Below, piece after piece: positions 5,713 to 12,624 of a stretch of DNA of 15,094 bases. Below the pieces are notes generated by a model. The model made no database searches and had not been told where the DNA came from. It worked only from the letters and a program-made list of their open reading frames with translations. Position 1 is the first letter of the stretch; every line of letters starts with the position of its first letter. The stretch is taken from positions 1 through 15,094 of the forward strand of contig JAUWJM010000025.1 of NCBI GenBank assembly GCA_030607715.1, read 5' to 3'. A program made the position numbers and the translations under genes. The stretch is from Candidatus Aerophobota bacterium (GTDB lineage Bacteria > Aerophobota > Aerophobia > Aerophobales > B3-G15).

Positions 5713-7395
5713 ATGTCTAAGTATTCCATTGGCATTGATTTTGGGACAGAATCAGCAAGGGCGGTCCTGGTAAGAGTGGAAGATGGCAAAGAGATAGCTA
5801 CCTCTATATATAATTACCAGGATGGGGTGATAGATGAATTTCTCCCAGGGACAAATATAAAGCTGGAACCGGATTGGGCACTGCAAAATCCAGCCGATTA
5901 TATAGAGGCTTTAAAGAAAACTATCCCTGAAGTTTTAAATAAAAGTGGAGTGAGCGAAGAAGATATAATTGGAATAGGAACAGATTTTACCTCCTGCACA
6001 ATGCTACCCATTGATAAAGAGGGAACTCCCCTATGTATGTTAGATGAATATCGGAACAATCCCCATTCCTGGGTTAAGATCTGGAAGCACCATGCTTCCC
6101 AGCCAGAAGCGGATAGAATAAACCAAGTTGCTCGGGAGAGAAAGGAAGATTTTTTTCTTCGCTATGGGGGCAAATACTCCTCAGAATGGTTCTTTTCCAA
6201 GACTCTACAAATATTAAATGAGGCGCCAGAGATTTATCAGGCAGCAGATAGATTAATTGAAGGAGCAGATTGGATAGTTCTCCAGCTTACAGGCGAGGAA
6301 AAGCGAAATTCCTGTACAGCCGGATACAAAGCTTTATGGAATCCAGATAAAGGTTTTCTCCCCAGAGATTTCTTCCGGGCCCTGGATCCTCGTCTGGAAA
6401 ATGTTGTAGATGAAAAGATGTCCAGGGAGATTCATTCCTTAGGAGAAAGGGCAGGGGGATTGACTACCAGGATGGCTTCTCTTACCAGACTAAAGAGGGG
6501 AACGCCTGTAGCGGTAGGGAATGTGGATGCCCATGTTTCTGTTCCGGCGGCCACGGTGACCGAACCGGGTAAGATGGTTATGATAATGGGCACCTCTATT
6601 TGTCATATGATGGTGGATAAAAAGCTTTGCCTAATTCCAGGGATGTGTGGAGTGGTAAAAGAAGGAATTCTTCCCCAGTATTATGGATACGAAGCTGGCC
6701 AGTCAGGTGTAGGAGATATCTTTGCCTGGTTTGTGAAAAATTGCGTTCCCGGGGAATACTTTGATGAAGCAAGTAAAAGAGGGATTGATGTTCACCATAT
6801 CCTGGAAGAGAAAGCCTCGCGCTTGAAGGTAGGGGAAAACGGACTTCTTGCTCTTGATTGGTGGAATGGAAATCGCTCTATACTGGTAGATACTGACCTT
6901 GGTGGTCTTTTATTAGGCACCACTCTGGAGACAAAACCCGAAGAGATCTACCGTGCTCTAATCGAGGCAACGGCCTTTGGAACATACAAGATCATCAATA
7001 CCTTTGAGGAAAACGGAATTGAGATAAAGGAACTTTATGCCTGTGGGGGATTGCCGGAGAAAAATAAACTTCTCATGCAAATTTATGCCGATGTCACGGG
7101 AAGAAAAATAAGGATAGCCGCTTCTCCTCAGACTCCTGCGCTCGGCTCAGCTATGTTCGGAGCGGTAGCAGCGGGAAAGAAAAATGGAGGCTATGATAAC
7201 ATAATAGAGGCGGCAAAGAAAATGGCCCATCTCAAAGAAGAACACTTCATTCCTGATAAAAGAAATCATCTTTTATATCAAAAAATTTATGCTGAATACG
7301 AAAAATTACATGATTATTTTGGTCGGGGGGCAAATGAAGTAATGAAAAAGCTAAAGAATATAAAAAAAGAGGTCAGGGAGTCGAAACTATTTTAA
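5713..7395 (+). CDS. araB: Ribulokinase AraB (FGGY carbohydrate kinase)
   Basis: Ribulokinase phosphorylates L-ribulose (often also D-ribulose) with ATP in the L-arabinose pathway. The 560-residue protein is full length. It has the N-terminal phosphate motif [15 protein letters not shown] (6-20), the sugar-binding [11 protein letters not shown] (91-101), the AraB-typical [19 protein letters not shown] (112-130), [12 protein letters not shown] (269-280) with the probable catalytic Asp272, [11 protein letters not shown] (290-300), [16 protein letters not shown] (325-340), [11 protein letters not shown] (383-393), and [20 protein letters not shown] (444-463). A clear Shine-Dalgarno AAGGGGG lies five bases before ATG 5713. 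By eye it is richer in GC than neighbouring genes, which may hint at separate ancestry. No isomerase, epimerase or sugar transporter is visible; the next gene converges on it. Confidence 0.95.
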   Translation: MSKYSIGIDFGTESARAVLVRVEDGKEIATSIYNYQDGVIDEFLPGTNIKLEPDWALQNPADYIEALKKTIPEVLNKSGVSEEDIIGIGTDFTSCTMLPIDKEGTPLCMLDEYRNNPHSWVKIWKHHASQPEADRINQVARERKEDFFLRYGGKYSSEWFFSKTLQILNEAPEIYQAADRLIEGADWIVLQLTGEEKRNSCTAGYKALWNPDKGFLPRDFFRALDPRLENVVDEKMSREIHSLGERAGGLTTRMASLTRLKRGTPVAVGNVDAHVSVPAATVTEPGKMVMIMGTSICHMMVDKKLCLIPGMCGVVKEGILPQYYGYEAGQSGVGDIFAWFVKNCVPGEYFDEASKRGIDVHHILEEKASRLKVGENGLLALDWWNGNRSILVDTDLGGLLLGTTLETKPEEIYRALIEATAFGTYKIINTFEENGIEIKELYACGGLPEKNKLLMQIYADVTGRKIRIAASPQTPALGSAMFGAVAAGKKNGGYDNIIEAAKKMAHLKEEHFIPDKRNHLLYQKIYAEYEKLHDYFGRGANEVMKKLKNIKKEVRESKLF

Positions 7396-7476
7396 AGAGC
7401 TTTACCCTCTTCTAATAATTGAATGGTCTTTTGATAATCTCTTAAGCAGAGGATATGATAATATATTGGTCTGCCT

Positions 7477-8775
7477 TTAGTCTTCCTCTTCAATCATTTT
7501 TTTCTGTAGCTGCCATAATTGAAACAAGGTAGTGTCTCTATTCAGGGATACCTTATCCAGGGTAAGGGGTTCGCCTTTTTTCACCTTTTCCTTGACAACA
7601 GCTCCCTGACTTAATCCTAAAGGTAATCCCCTGAATTTTCTTGATTCTGCAGATAAGTAAATTCTTCCAAATACATCGTATCCCCCTATACCATCGATAA
7701 TCTGACCTACCTTGAGATCCCTTTTAGCTATAGCTACCACTTCAGCTACTATTTTTTCAGTATTTATAGTATGCTCTCCAAGAAGCACTGCCCGGGCCAC
7801 AGATAAAGGAGTTTCAATGGCGCAAAGATGATAGGGCCTACAAAGTAGATAATAAGGCCCTTCTCCTAAACCATAATACTTAAGGTCCTCTCTAATCTTT
7901 TTTCTATCTGTAGTAATGATGACAAATACCCCTGGAGCTACCTTTCCAATAGAATAATCTACCACACCCGATTGATCCATTATTCCTCCATCCTTCCTGG
8001 GTATCAAAACTTTATTCAGATCAGGCACATCTACTTTTGGTCCATGCATTCCAGGTATATCAGGAACTAATCCGGTAGCATTGGCCACCTCTGTCATCTC
8101 TATCATAGTTTTAGAACCATCTACAAAAGAGGTTAGCATCTTTGGGTTCATATCTTTACTTTCAGCCTCCCTCCTGTAATCATCAGGGGTAGCATAGTAA
8201 TTAAGGGGATTGTTTTTCCCCTTTCCTGCTGTAACTACAGTGAATCCCAATGATCTGGCAAAATTATACAATCCTTTAATAACTCCCGGCTCATCTCCAT
8301 CGGAAACCGTATATACTACTCCAGCATTATCTGCTAATTTTTTAAGTATCCAACCTACCACTACATCGGTCTCCACATTGAGCATAATGATATGTTTTTT
8401 GTTCATTATACAACTCAAAGCTACCTCAGCTCCCACTGTGGGAAGGCCTGTGGCTTCCACTATTGCTTGAATTAAAGGAATATGAGAAATAACATTTGCC
8501 CATTTAGTTACCACTACTTTTTTTTGTGTTATGGCTTGCTCTGCTTCAGCAGGATCCTGGACCACTACAATCTGTTTCCTATTTAGTCCAGCTTCCTGAT
8601 AAGCGTTTATTCCCCTTTCTACTTTAAGGTCAGCTATAGCTACAACCTTAAGTCCAGGCATTTGAGTAGCAACGCTAACTATTCCTGATCCCATTTGTCC
8701 TGCACCTACTAAACCTACTTTAATAAATTCTCCTTTTTTTTCTAAATCCTGCAAGCTTCTGTATATGTACTCCAA
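7477..8775 (-). CDS. SAF-domain NAD(P)-dependent oxidoreductase, homoserine-dehydrogenase-like (COG4091 type)
   Basis: The N-terminal Rossmann fold carries IKVGLVGAGQMGSG (18-31) with ADLKVERG after the second strand, as in dehydrogenases that bind NAD(P). The middle part has VEATGLPTVGAEVALSCI (107-123), NVETDVVVGW (133-142), VSDGDEPGVIKGLYNFARSL (157-176) and PGMHGPKVDVPDL (241-253). The C-terminal part (about 340-408) with LKVGQIIDGIGGYDVFG and GLPLGLSQGAVVKEKVKKGE looks like a SAF (beta-clip) domain. Relatives are annotated as predicted homoserine dehydrogenases or mis-called flagellar FlgA-like, and the true substrate is unclear. They are mostly seen near sugar-catabolism genes, so a polyol or sugar-acid substrate is possible. 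The start is TTG 8773-8775, seven bases after AAGGAG. It converges with araB, so it is not in its operon. Confidence 0.82.
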   Translation of the reverse strand: MEYIYRSLQDLEKKGEFIKVGLVGAGQMGSGIVSVATQMPGLKVVAIADLKVERGINAYQEAGLNRKQIVVVQDPAEAEQAITQKKVVVTKWANVISHIPLIQAIVEATGLPTVGAEVALSCIMNKKHIIMLNVETDVVVGWILKKLADNAGVVYTVSDGDEPGVIKGLYNFARSLGFTVVTAGKGKNNPLNYYATPDDYRREAESKDMNPKMLTSFVDGSKTMIEMTEVANATGLVPDIPGMHGPKVDVPDLNKVLIPRKDGGIMDQSGVVDYSIGKVAPGVFVIITTDRKKIREDLKYYGLGEGPYYLLCRPYHLCAIETPLSVARAVLLGEHTINTEKIVAEVVAIAKRDLKVGQIIDGIGGYDVFGRIYLSAESRKFRGLPLGLSQGAVVKEKVKKGEPLTLDKVSLNRDTTLFQLWQLQKKMIEEED

Positions 8776-8782
8776 GATAATA

Positions 8783-8788
8783 CTCCTT
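8783..8788 (-). promoter_or_regulatory. Shine-Dalgarno fixing the TTG start of the SAF-domain gene
   Basis: AAGGAG on the minus strand lies seven bases before TTG 8775. There is no ATG or GTG in better position, so the TTG start is well supported. Confidence 0.75.
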
Positions 8789-8837
8789 GTTTATTGGATA
8801 TTATGAATCAAATGATTAATCTTTGTTGCTATTCAGC

Positions 8838-8990
8838 TACAAAGACACGAAGACACCAAGATTAATGCGTAGATGCGCAGAAGAGGCAAAAGGCTAAAGG
8901 TAATTAGTAATGTGTAAAAACCAGATAAACGAGATAGACGAAATGAACAAAATTATATCACTACTTTGTGCCTTGGTGAATTAGTGGCGG
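8838..8990. repeat. Cluster of decayed short repeats in the SAF-gene/wHTH spacer
   Basis: Three elements are visible. CAAAGACACGAAGACACCAAG (8840-8860, 21 bases with period about nine) and, facing the other way, CTTTGTGCCTTGGTGAA (8964-8980) are members of the widespread CTTTGTGTCTTGGTG type of intergenic sequence. Between them is a period-9 tract at 8921-8947 with units CCAGATAAA, CGAGATAGA, CGAAATGAA. A GTAATGTGTAAAAACC piece at 8907-8922 resembles the tract at 5561-5636. No gene was found in 8776-9048. Confidence 0.55.
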
Positions 8991-9048
8991 AACTGTTACA
9001 TTTGAAGAAGAAAACATTAGAGGCTTTGCCAGAAAAGAAGGGAGAGCT

Positions 9049-9324
9049 TTACAGCTTTTCTAATTTTTCTGATAATTGTTTTACCTTGCCTGGCAACATT
9101 CTCATAAACTCTTTTGCCTTTAGGGTAGCTACCGCTCCCTGAGACGATGGCACTATCAGATCCTGTTGCTCTAAAATCCTCAAAGAATATCTAACTTTAT
9201 GTTGAGGATAACTACTAAGCTCAGCTAACTTTATAATACCAATTGGCCCTTGCTCTATAACGAATTTTAAAATAGCAGTATGCCTCACCATCCTTTCTAT
9301 TTCTTGTTCAAGCTTGGATAACAT
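9049..9324 (-). CDS. Small winged-helix DNA-binding protein
   Basis: This 91-residue protein is a single winged helix-turn-helix. GIIKLAELSSYPQHKVRYSL (29-48) forms the two recognition helices, LEQQDLIVPSSQGAVATLKA (51-70) the wing, and charged helices flank the core (1-20 and 75-91), probably for dimerisation. No ligand or metal-binding part is visible. It resembles small predicted regulators known from archaea and some anaerobic bacteria. The start is ATG 9322-9324; AAGGGAAG lies rather far (about 13 bases) upstream, and an in-frame stop closely precedes the ATG, so no longer form exists. It lies 45 bases after tonB on the same strand and may be the last gene of that transcript. Its target is unknown. 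Confidence 0.75.
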   Translation of the reverse strand: MLSKLEQEIERMVRHTAILKFVIEQGPIGIIKLAELSSYPQHKVRYSLRILEQQDLIVPSSQGAVATLKAKEFMRMLPGKVKQLSEKLEKL

Positions 9325-9369
9325 TATATATCACTAACTTCCCTTATATCTGCCACTCAGACTTATTTT

Positions 9370-10179
9370 TTAATCCAACTGGAAGCGGAAAGTTATGATC
9401 CCCCACTGAATAACATCTTTTTTAATGGGTTCAAATCTCCACTGACTCAAAGCCTCTGAAGCCAACCGATCCAGACCTGACCATCCGGAGGTTTCAAATA
9501 TTTCTATTGAAGAAACCTCCCCTGAGGGAAGAACCCAGAACTTTAACTCTACATTAGCCCCAATACCTTGCCTTTTTGCCCACTCAGGGTAAGGCGGCTC
9601 GGGACGTCTTGAAATTCCTCTCATAGCAACTTCACCTCTAATTCTGGAAGAGGGAGTTTCTCCTTCTCCTTCCTTTGGTGCTTTTTGATAAGAAACTACT
9701 CCTTCAGTTGAGTAAATAGATTTTGGAGGGAGATGGGTAGCCTGAGGGAACCTTTGAGTTGATTTAATAACAACTTCCTCTTTTTTTGGAAGAGGAAAAG
9801 GCTCCTGAGGTTTTTCTAAAAGAGGTTTAATCTTTTCTTCAGGTAAAGAGATTTTCATTTCACTTTCGCTTTTTAAGCGAGGAGCAAGGATGGGCATTTT
9901 CTCACTGGGTTGGGCAACAATCCTCGCCGGAGAGACTTTGGGAATCATTTTTTTCTTGACTTGCTTTACAGGAGGTGGAGGGGAAGGAGCTTCCTTAACT
10001 ATTCTTGGTTTAGGAGGAGAAACTGTAATCAATGAAATTTCTATATACTTAGGCTTAGATAGAGGTTTAGATAGAGATTTAGAAATAATAGTCCTGAATC
10101 CTGGAAAAAAGATGATTAAAAGAAAGTGAATGGCAAGAGATATTAAAATCCCTAATTTAAAAAAATCTCTCCCTGCCAT
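9370..10179 (-). CDS. tonB: TonB family energy transducer
   Basis: TonB spans the periplasm and passes energy from the ExbB-ExbD motor to outer-membrane transporters. The 269-residue protein has a single N-terminal membrane anchor (about 8-26, GILISLAIHFLLIIF) carrying the S14xxxH18 pair that matches the essential Ser/His of classical TonB. A proline- and lysine-rich periplasmic stretch follows (about 45-150, with SPPPPVK). The C-terminal TonB domain (about 190-269) contains PPYPEWAKRQGIGANVELKF, PSGEVSSIEIFETSG and ALSQWRFEPIK. I chose ATG 10177-10179, which has a perfect AAGGAGG six bases upstream and one base between it and the exbD stop. A longer frame opens at TTG 10209 inside exbD, without support. 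Its position after exbB and exbD makes the function secure; the transporter it serves is not in the window. Confidence 0.92.
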   Translation of the reverse strand: MAGRDFFKLGILISLAIHFLLIIFFPGFRTIISKSLSKPLSKPKYIEISLITVSPPKPRIVKEAPSPPPPVKQVKKKMIPKVSPARIVAQPSEKMPILAPRLKSESEMKISLPEEKIKPLLEKPQEPFPLPKKEEVVIKSTQRFPQATHLPPKSIYSTEGVVSYQKAPKEGEGETPSSRIRGEVAMRGISRRPEPPYPEWAKRQGIGANVELKFWVLPSGEVSSIEIFETSGWSGLDRLASEALSQWRFEPIKKDVIQWGIITFRFQLD

Positions 10180-10180
10180 T

Positions 10181-10597
10181 TTATTCCTCCTTTTCTGGAG
10201 AAGTGACAATTCCTAACTTACGAGCACCGGCCTGCCTAGCCAGATCCATAACTCTAACTACCTGGCCATGTCTTACATCCTTATCAGCATTAACTAAAAT
10301 TAAGGCTTCCTTTCTTTTCTTCATCTCCTCTTTTAAAAGAGTTACCAGATCCTCCTCCTTTACCTCTTCTTTCCCTATATACAACTGGTTATATTTAGTT
10401 ATAGAAACTACAATGCTTTCCTCTATTTTCTCTTGAGGAGTGGTAGTAGTGGGTAAATCTACTTTTATCCCCTGGCGAATGGTAACAAAGGCGGTGGAGA
10501 GCATAAAGAAGATAAGCAGCAAAAGTACCACATCAACTAAAGGGATAAGATTTATGAATACTTCCTCACTTCGAGATTCTGGATGACGGAATTTCAA
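10181..10597 (-). CDS. exbD: ExbD/TolR family biopolymer transport protein
   Basis: The 138-residue inner-membrane protein is the ExbD-type partner of ExbB in the proton-driven motor. A short cytoplasmic tail (1-13) is followed by one membrane helix, FINLIPLVDVVLLLLIFFML (14-33). Its Asp22 corresponds to the conserved proton-handling aspartate. The periplasmic domain includes GIKVDLPTT, ESIVVSITKYNQLYIG, EEALILV-like KEALILVNADKDVRHGQVV and MDLARQAGARKLGIVT. The start is TTG 10595-10597, with GGAG six bases upstream, one base after the exbB stop. The stop is one base before the tonB start. This tight coupling indicates co-translation. TolR is the alternative name, but the adjacent TonB and absence of TolA favour ExbD. 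Confidence 0.92.
   Translation of the reverse strand: MKFRHPESRSEEVFINLIPLVDVVLLLLIFFMLSTAFVTIRQGIKVDLPTTTTPQEKIEESIVVSITKYNQLYIGKEEVKEEDLVTLLKEEMKKRKEALILVNADKDVRHGQVVRVMDLARQAGARKLGIVTSPEKEE
10186..10192 (-). promoter_or_regulatory. Shine-Dalgarno fixing the tonB start
   Basis: AAGGAGG on the minus strand lies six bases before ATG 10179 and within the last codons of exbD. It decides against the longer TTG frame at 10209. Confidence 0.8.
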
Positions 10598-10598
10598 A

Positions 10599-11210
10599 TT
10601 ACTCTCCGGATAAAAATTCCATAAATTCTTTGCCTACATTTTCCAACCTGCGAATAATCTTATCAGTGCGGTGCATAAAGTAATTGTAAAAAACCAAACT
10701 GGGAATAGCTATACCAAGACCAAAAGCTGTAGTATACAAAGCTATAGCAATTCCCCCTGCTAAGGCTCCTGGATTTCCTATTCCTTCCACAACAACCACA
10801 TTAAAGGCTTTTATCATCCCCACCACAGTCCCTAAAAGTCCAATAAGAGGTGCTATAGCAGTTATGGTTCCCAGTATCTTTAAGTGTCTCTCTAAATAAG
10901 GTATCTCTTTTGAGCCGGCATCCTGGATAGCTTCCTTAATCTCCTCTCTTCTTTTCCCTTTTTTTTCTAATCCTGCCTTAAGGATACGAGCTAAAGGAAT
11001 AAGTGTCATTTCACACAGGGCAAGTACTTTTTCTATTTTTCTGTCTTCATTACCTTTTATAACACTTCTGGTCCTTTTCGTAAATTTCTCAGATCTACTC
11101 TCAATTATCTTTAAGATGATAAACTTTTCAATGATGATAGCCAAAGCTAATATGGAACAGATACCTAAGGGTATCATTAACCAACCGCCCTTTATAAAAA
11201 ACTCTAACAT
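10599..11210 (-). CDS. exbB: ExbB/TolQ/MotA family proton channel protein
   Basis: The 203-residue inner-membrane motor subunit has the expected three membrane segments: about 8-34 (GGWLMIPLGICSILALAIII), 113-136 and 148-174. The family signature is in segments two and three: APLIGLLGTVVGMIKAF (120-136) and GGIAIALYTTAFGLGIAIP (152-170). The cytoplasmic loop (about 35-110) is short and highly charged, as usual. The start is ATG 11208-11210 with GGAG eight bases upstream. It lies 29 bases after purD on the same strand and one base before exbD, and is the first gene of the exbB-exbD-tonB unit. No promoter of its own was identified in the short gap. Confidence 0.93.
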   Translation of the reverse strand: MLEFFIKGGWLMIPLGICSILALAIIIEKFIILKIIESRSEKFTKRTRSVIKGNEDRKIEKVLALCEMTLIPLARILKAGLEKKGKRREEIKEAIQDAGSKEIPYLERHLKILGTITAIAPLIGLLGTVVGMIKAFNVVVVEGIGNPGALAGGIAIALYTTAFGLGIAIPSLVFYNYFMHRTDKIIRRLENVGKEFMEFLSGE

Positions 11211-11239
11211 AATATCTTCTCCTTTCCTTTAAACTTATT

Positions 11240-12529
11240 TTATCCTAATCTATTAAGTTTTTTTGTCAACCCCCTTTTCCCAATATCCCCTCGATAGTAC
11301 ATACCTTCAAAGTATACATTTTTAACACCTCTATAAACCTGCTGAATTGATTCTTTGAGATCCTTACCCAGAGCAGTTATTCCAACTACTCTTCCCCCAC
11401 TGGTAAACAAATTATTATTCTCTTTCTCAACTCCGGCATAAAAGGTAAAGATATTTTTAAATTTAACTAAATCCTGCAAACCTTTTATTAATTTACCTTT
11501 TTCATATTTACCCGGATATCCCTTAGAAGCTAAAATAACACAGGTAGCTGCCTGGTATCGCCAGAGCAAATTTATCTTATCTAAATTTCCTTCAGATGTG
11601 GACAGGAGTACTTCAAGTAAGTCGTTATAAAGACGGGGAAGAGTAACCTGCGTTTCTGGGTCTCCAAACCGAACGTTAAACTCTAAAACTTTAGGTTCCC
11701 CATCTCTAATCATTAAACCAACATAAAGAACTCCTCTATAAGGTTTTTTCCCCTTCTTCATCCCCTTCAAAGTAGGCAAGACTATTTTATCCATTATCTT
11801 TTTGTATAGAAAAGGAGAAAGAGGGGCGGGAGAATAGGCTCCCATTCCTCCAGTATTGGGGCCCTTATCTCCTTCATAGATGGGTTTGTGGTCCTGAGAA
11901 GATACCAAAGGTTTAACTGTTTTCCCATCGGTGAGGATAAAAAAGGAAATTTCTTTCCCCTTTAATTTTTCCTCTATTACTATCTTTTTCCCTGCCTCTT
12001 CAAAAACTTTTTCTTTCAACACTTTTCTGGCCGCTTCAATAGCTTCCTCTTTAGTATTAGTCACCAAAACACCTTTACCTGCAGCTAAACCATCTACCTT
12101 TACTACCTGAGGATTTTCTTGATTTTTAATATACTGAGAGGCTTTATCAAAATTAGAAAAAACATCAAATTTAGCAGTAGGAATACAGTATTTTTCCATA
12201 AATCTTTTAGCAAAAACTTTACTTCCCTCTAAAATAGATGCTTTCTTAGAAGGACCAAATATCTTAAGTTCCCTTTTTTGAAAAAAATCTACTATGCCGT
12301 TAACCAGTGGAGTCTCAGGTCCTACTATGGTAAAATCTATTTTTTCCTCCCTTACAAATTGAGTTAAAGAAGAAAAATCCTTCTCGTATGGTATATTCTC
12401 ACATTGAGCGATCTGTCCAATACCAGCATTACCCGGCACGCAGTATATCTTTTCTATTTTTTTGCTCTGAGATAGTTTCCAACAAAGGGTATGTTCTCTT
12501 CCCCCTCCTCCTATTACCAGAACTTTCAA
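11240..12529 (-). CDS. purD: Phosphoribosylamine-glycine ligase (GARS)
   Basis: PurD is the ATP-grasp enzyme of the second step of purine synthesis, joining glycine to 5-phosphoribosylamine. With 429 residues it has normal length. It shows the N-terminal MKVLVIGGGGREHTLCWKLS (1-20), PGNAGIG (32-38), VGPETPLVNGIVD (69-81), GPSKKASILEGSKVFAKRFM (92-111), KVDGLAAGKGVLVTN (144-158), QDHKPIYEGDKGPNTGGMGA (212-231) and the metal-binding EFNVRFGDPETQ (283-294). The start is TTG 12527-12529, five bases after a perfect AAGGAGG. A longer frame to ATG 12580 adds only residues translated from an 8-base tandem repeat, so it is rejected. Its neighbours are envelope genes, not purine genes, so the order is unusual. 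Confidence 0.96.
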   Translation of the reverse strand: MKVLVIGGGGREHTLCWKLSQSKKIEKIYCVPGNAGIGQIAQCENIPYEKDFSSLTQFVREEKIDFTIVGPETPLVNGIVDFFQKRELKIFGPSKKASILEGSKVFAKRFMEKYCIPTAKFDVFSNFDKASQYIKNQENPQVVKVDGLAAGKGVLVTNTKEEAIEAARKVLKEKVFEEAGKKIVIEEKLKGKEISFFILTDGKTVKPLVSSQDHKPIYEGDKGPNTGGMGAYSPAPLSPFLYKKIMDKIVLPTLKGMKKGKKPYRGVLYVGLMIRDGEPKVLEFNVRFGDPETQVTLPRLYNDLLEVLLSTSEGNLDKINLLWRYQAATCVILASKGYPGKYEKGKLIKGLQDLVKFKNIFTFYAGVEKENNNLFTSGGRVVGITALGKDLKESIQQVYRGVKNVYFEGMYYRGDIGKRGLTKKLNRLG

Positions 12530-12534
12530 TTTTA

Positions 12535-12541
12535 CCTCCTT
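12535..12541 (-). promoter_or_regulatory. Shine-Dalgarno fixing the purD TTG start
   Basis: AAGGAGG on the minus strand, five bases (TAAAA) before TTG 12529, places the start exactly where the conserved KVLVIGGGGREH begins. Confidence 0.85.
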
Positions 12542-12547
12542 GATGCT

Positions 12548-12587
12548 TAGTCTAATAGTCTTGTAGTCCTGTAGTCTCATAGTCTGA
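12548..12587 (-). repeat. Five-unit, 8-base tandem repeat before purD
   Basis: On the plus strand the units are TAGTCTAA, TAGTCTTG, TAGTCCTG, TAGTCTCA and TAGTCTGA, in perfect period-8 register; on the minus strand this is NNRGACTA. It is the same unit as at 803-818 and 856-871. It lies in the lptD-purD spacer, just upstream of the purD ribosome-binding site. Confidence 0.8.
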
Positions 12588-12624
12588 CAAAAAGTTTTTT
12601 TAGCTAAGGATTAAGGGCTATCCA

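Noticed and set aside
7395..7411. Hairpin AAGAG...CTCTT between araB and the converging gene as bidirectional terminator
   Set aside because: It has five base pairs only, with no proper T-run in either direction.
8210..8470. Plus-strand frame inside the SAF-domain gene
   Set aside because: It is a shadow of the real minus-strand gene; there is no ribosome-binding site and the composition is atypical.
8943..8984. Short frame MNKIISLLCALVN in the spacer before the SAF-domain gene
   Set aside because: It has 13 codons, no ribosome-binding site, and lies in repeat-derived DNA.
8838..8990. CRISPR array
   Set aside because: The units are 7-9 bases, degenerate and contiguous, with no 25-40 base direct repeats or unique spacers.
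9890..10129. Plus-strand glycine/isoleucine-rich frame inside tonB
   Set aside because: It is the antisense of the proline/lysine-rich TonB linker, not a gene.
10180..10209. Upstream start (TTG 10209) for tonB
   Set aside because: It lies within exbD and has no Shine-Dalgarno; ATG 10179 has a perfect one and correct spacing.
10203..10436. Plus-strand frame inside exbD
   Set aside because: It is the shadow of a well-supported gene.
12530..12580. Upstream extension of purD to ATG 12580
   Set aside because: The added residues are a translation of the 8-base repeat, while a perfect AAGGAGG sits five bases before TTG 12529, where the conserved protein starts.
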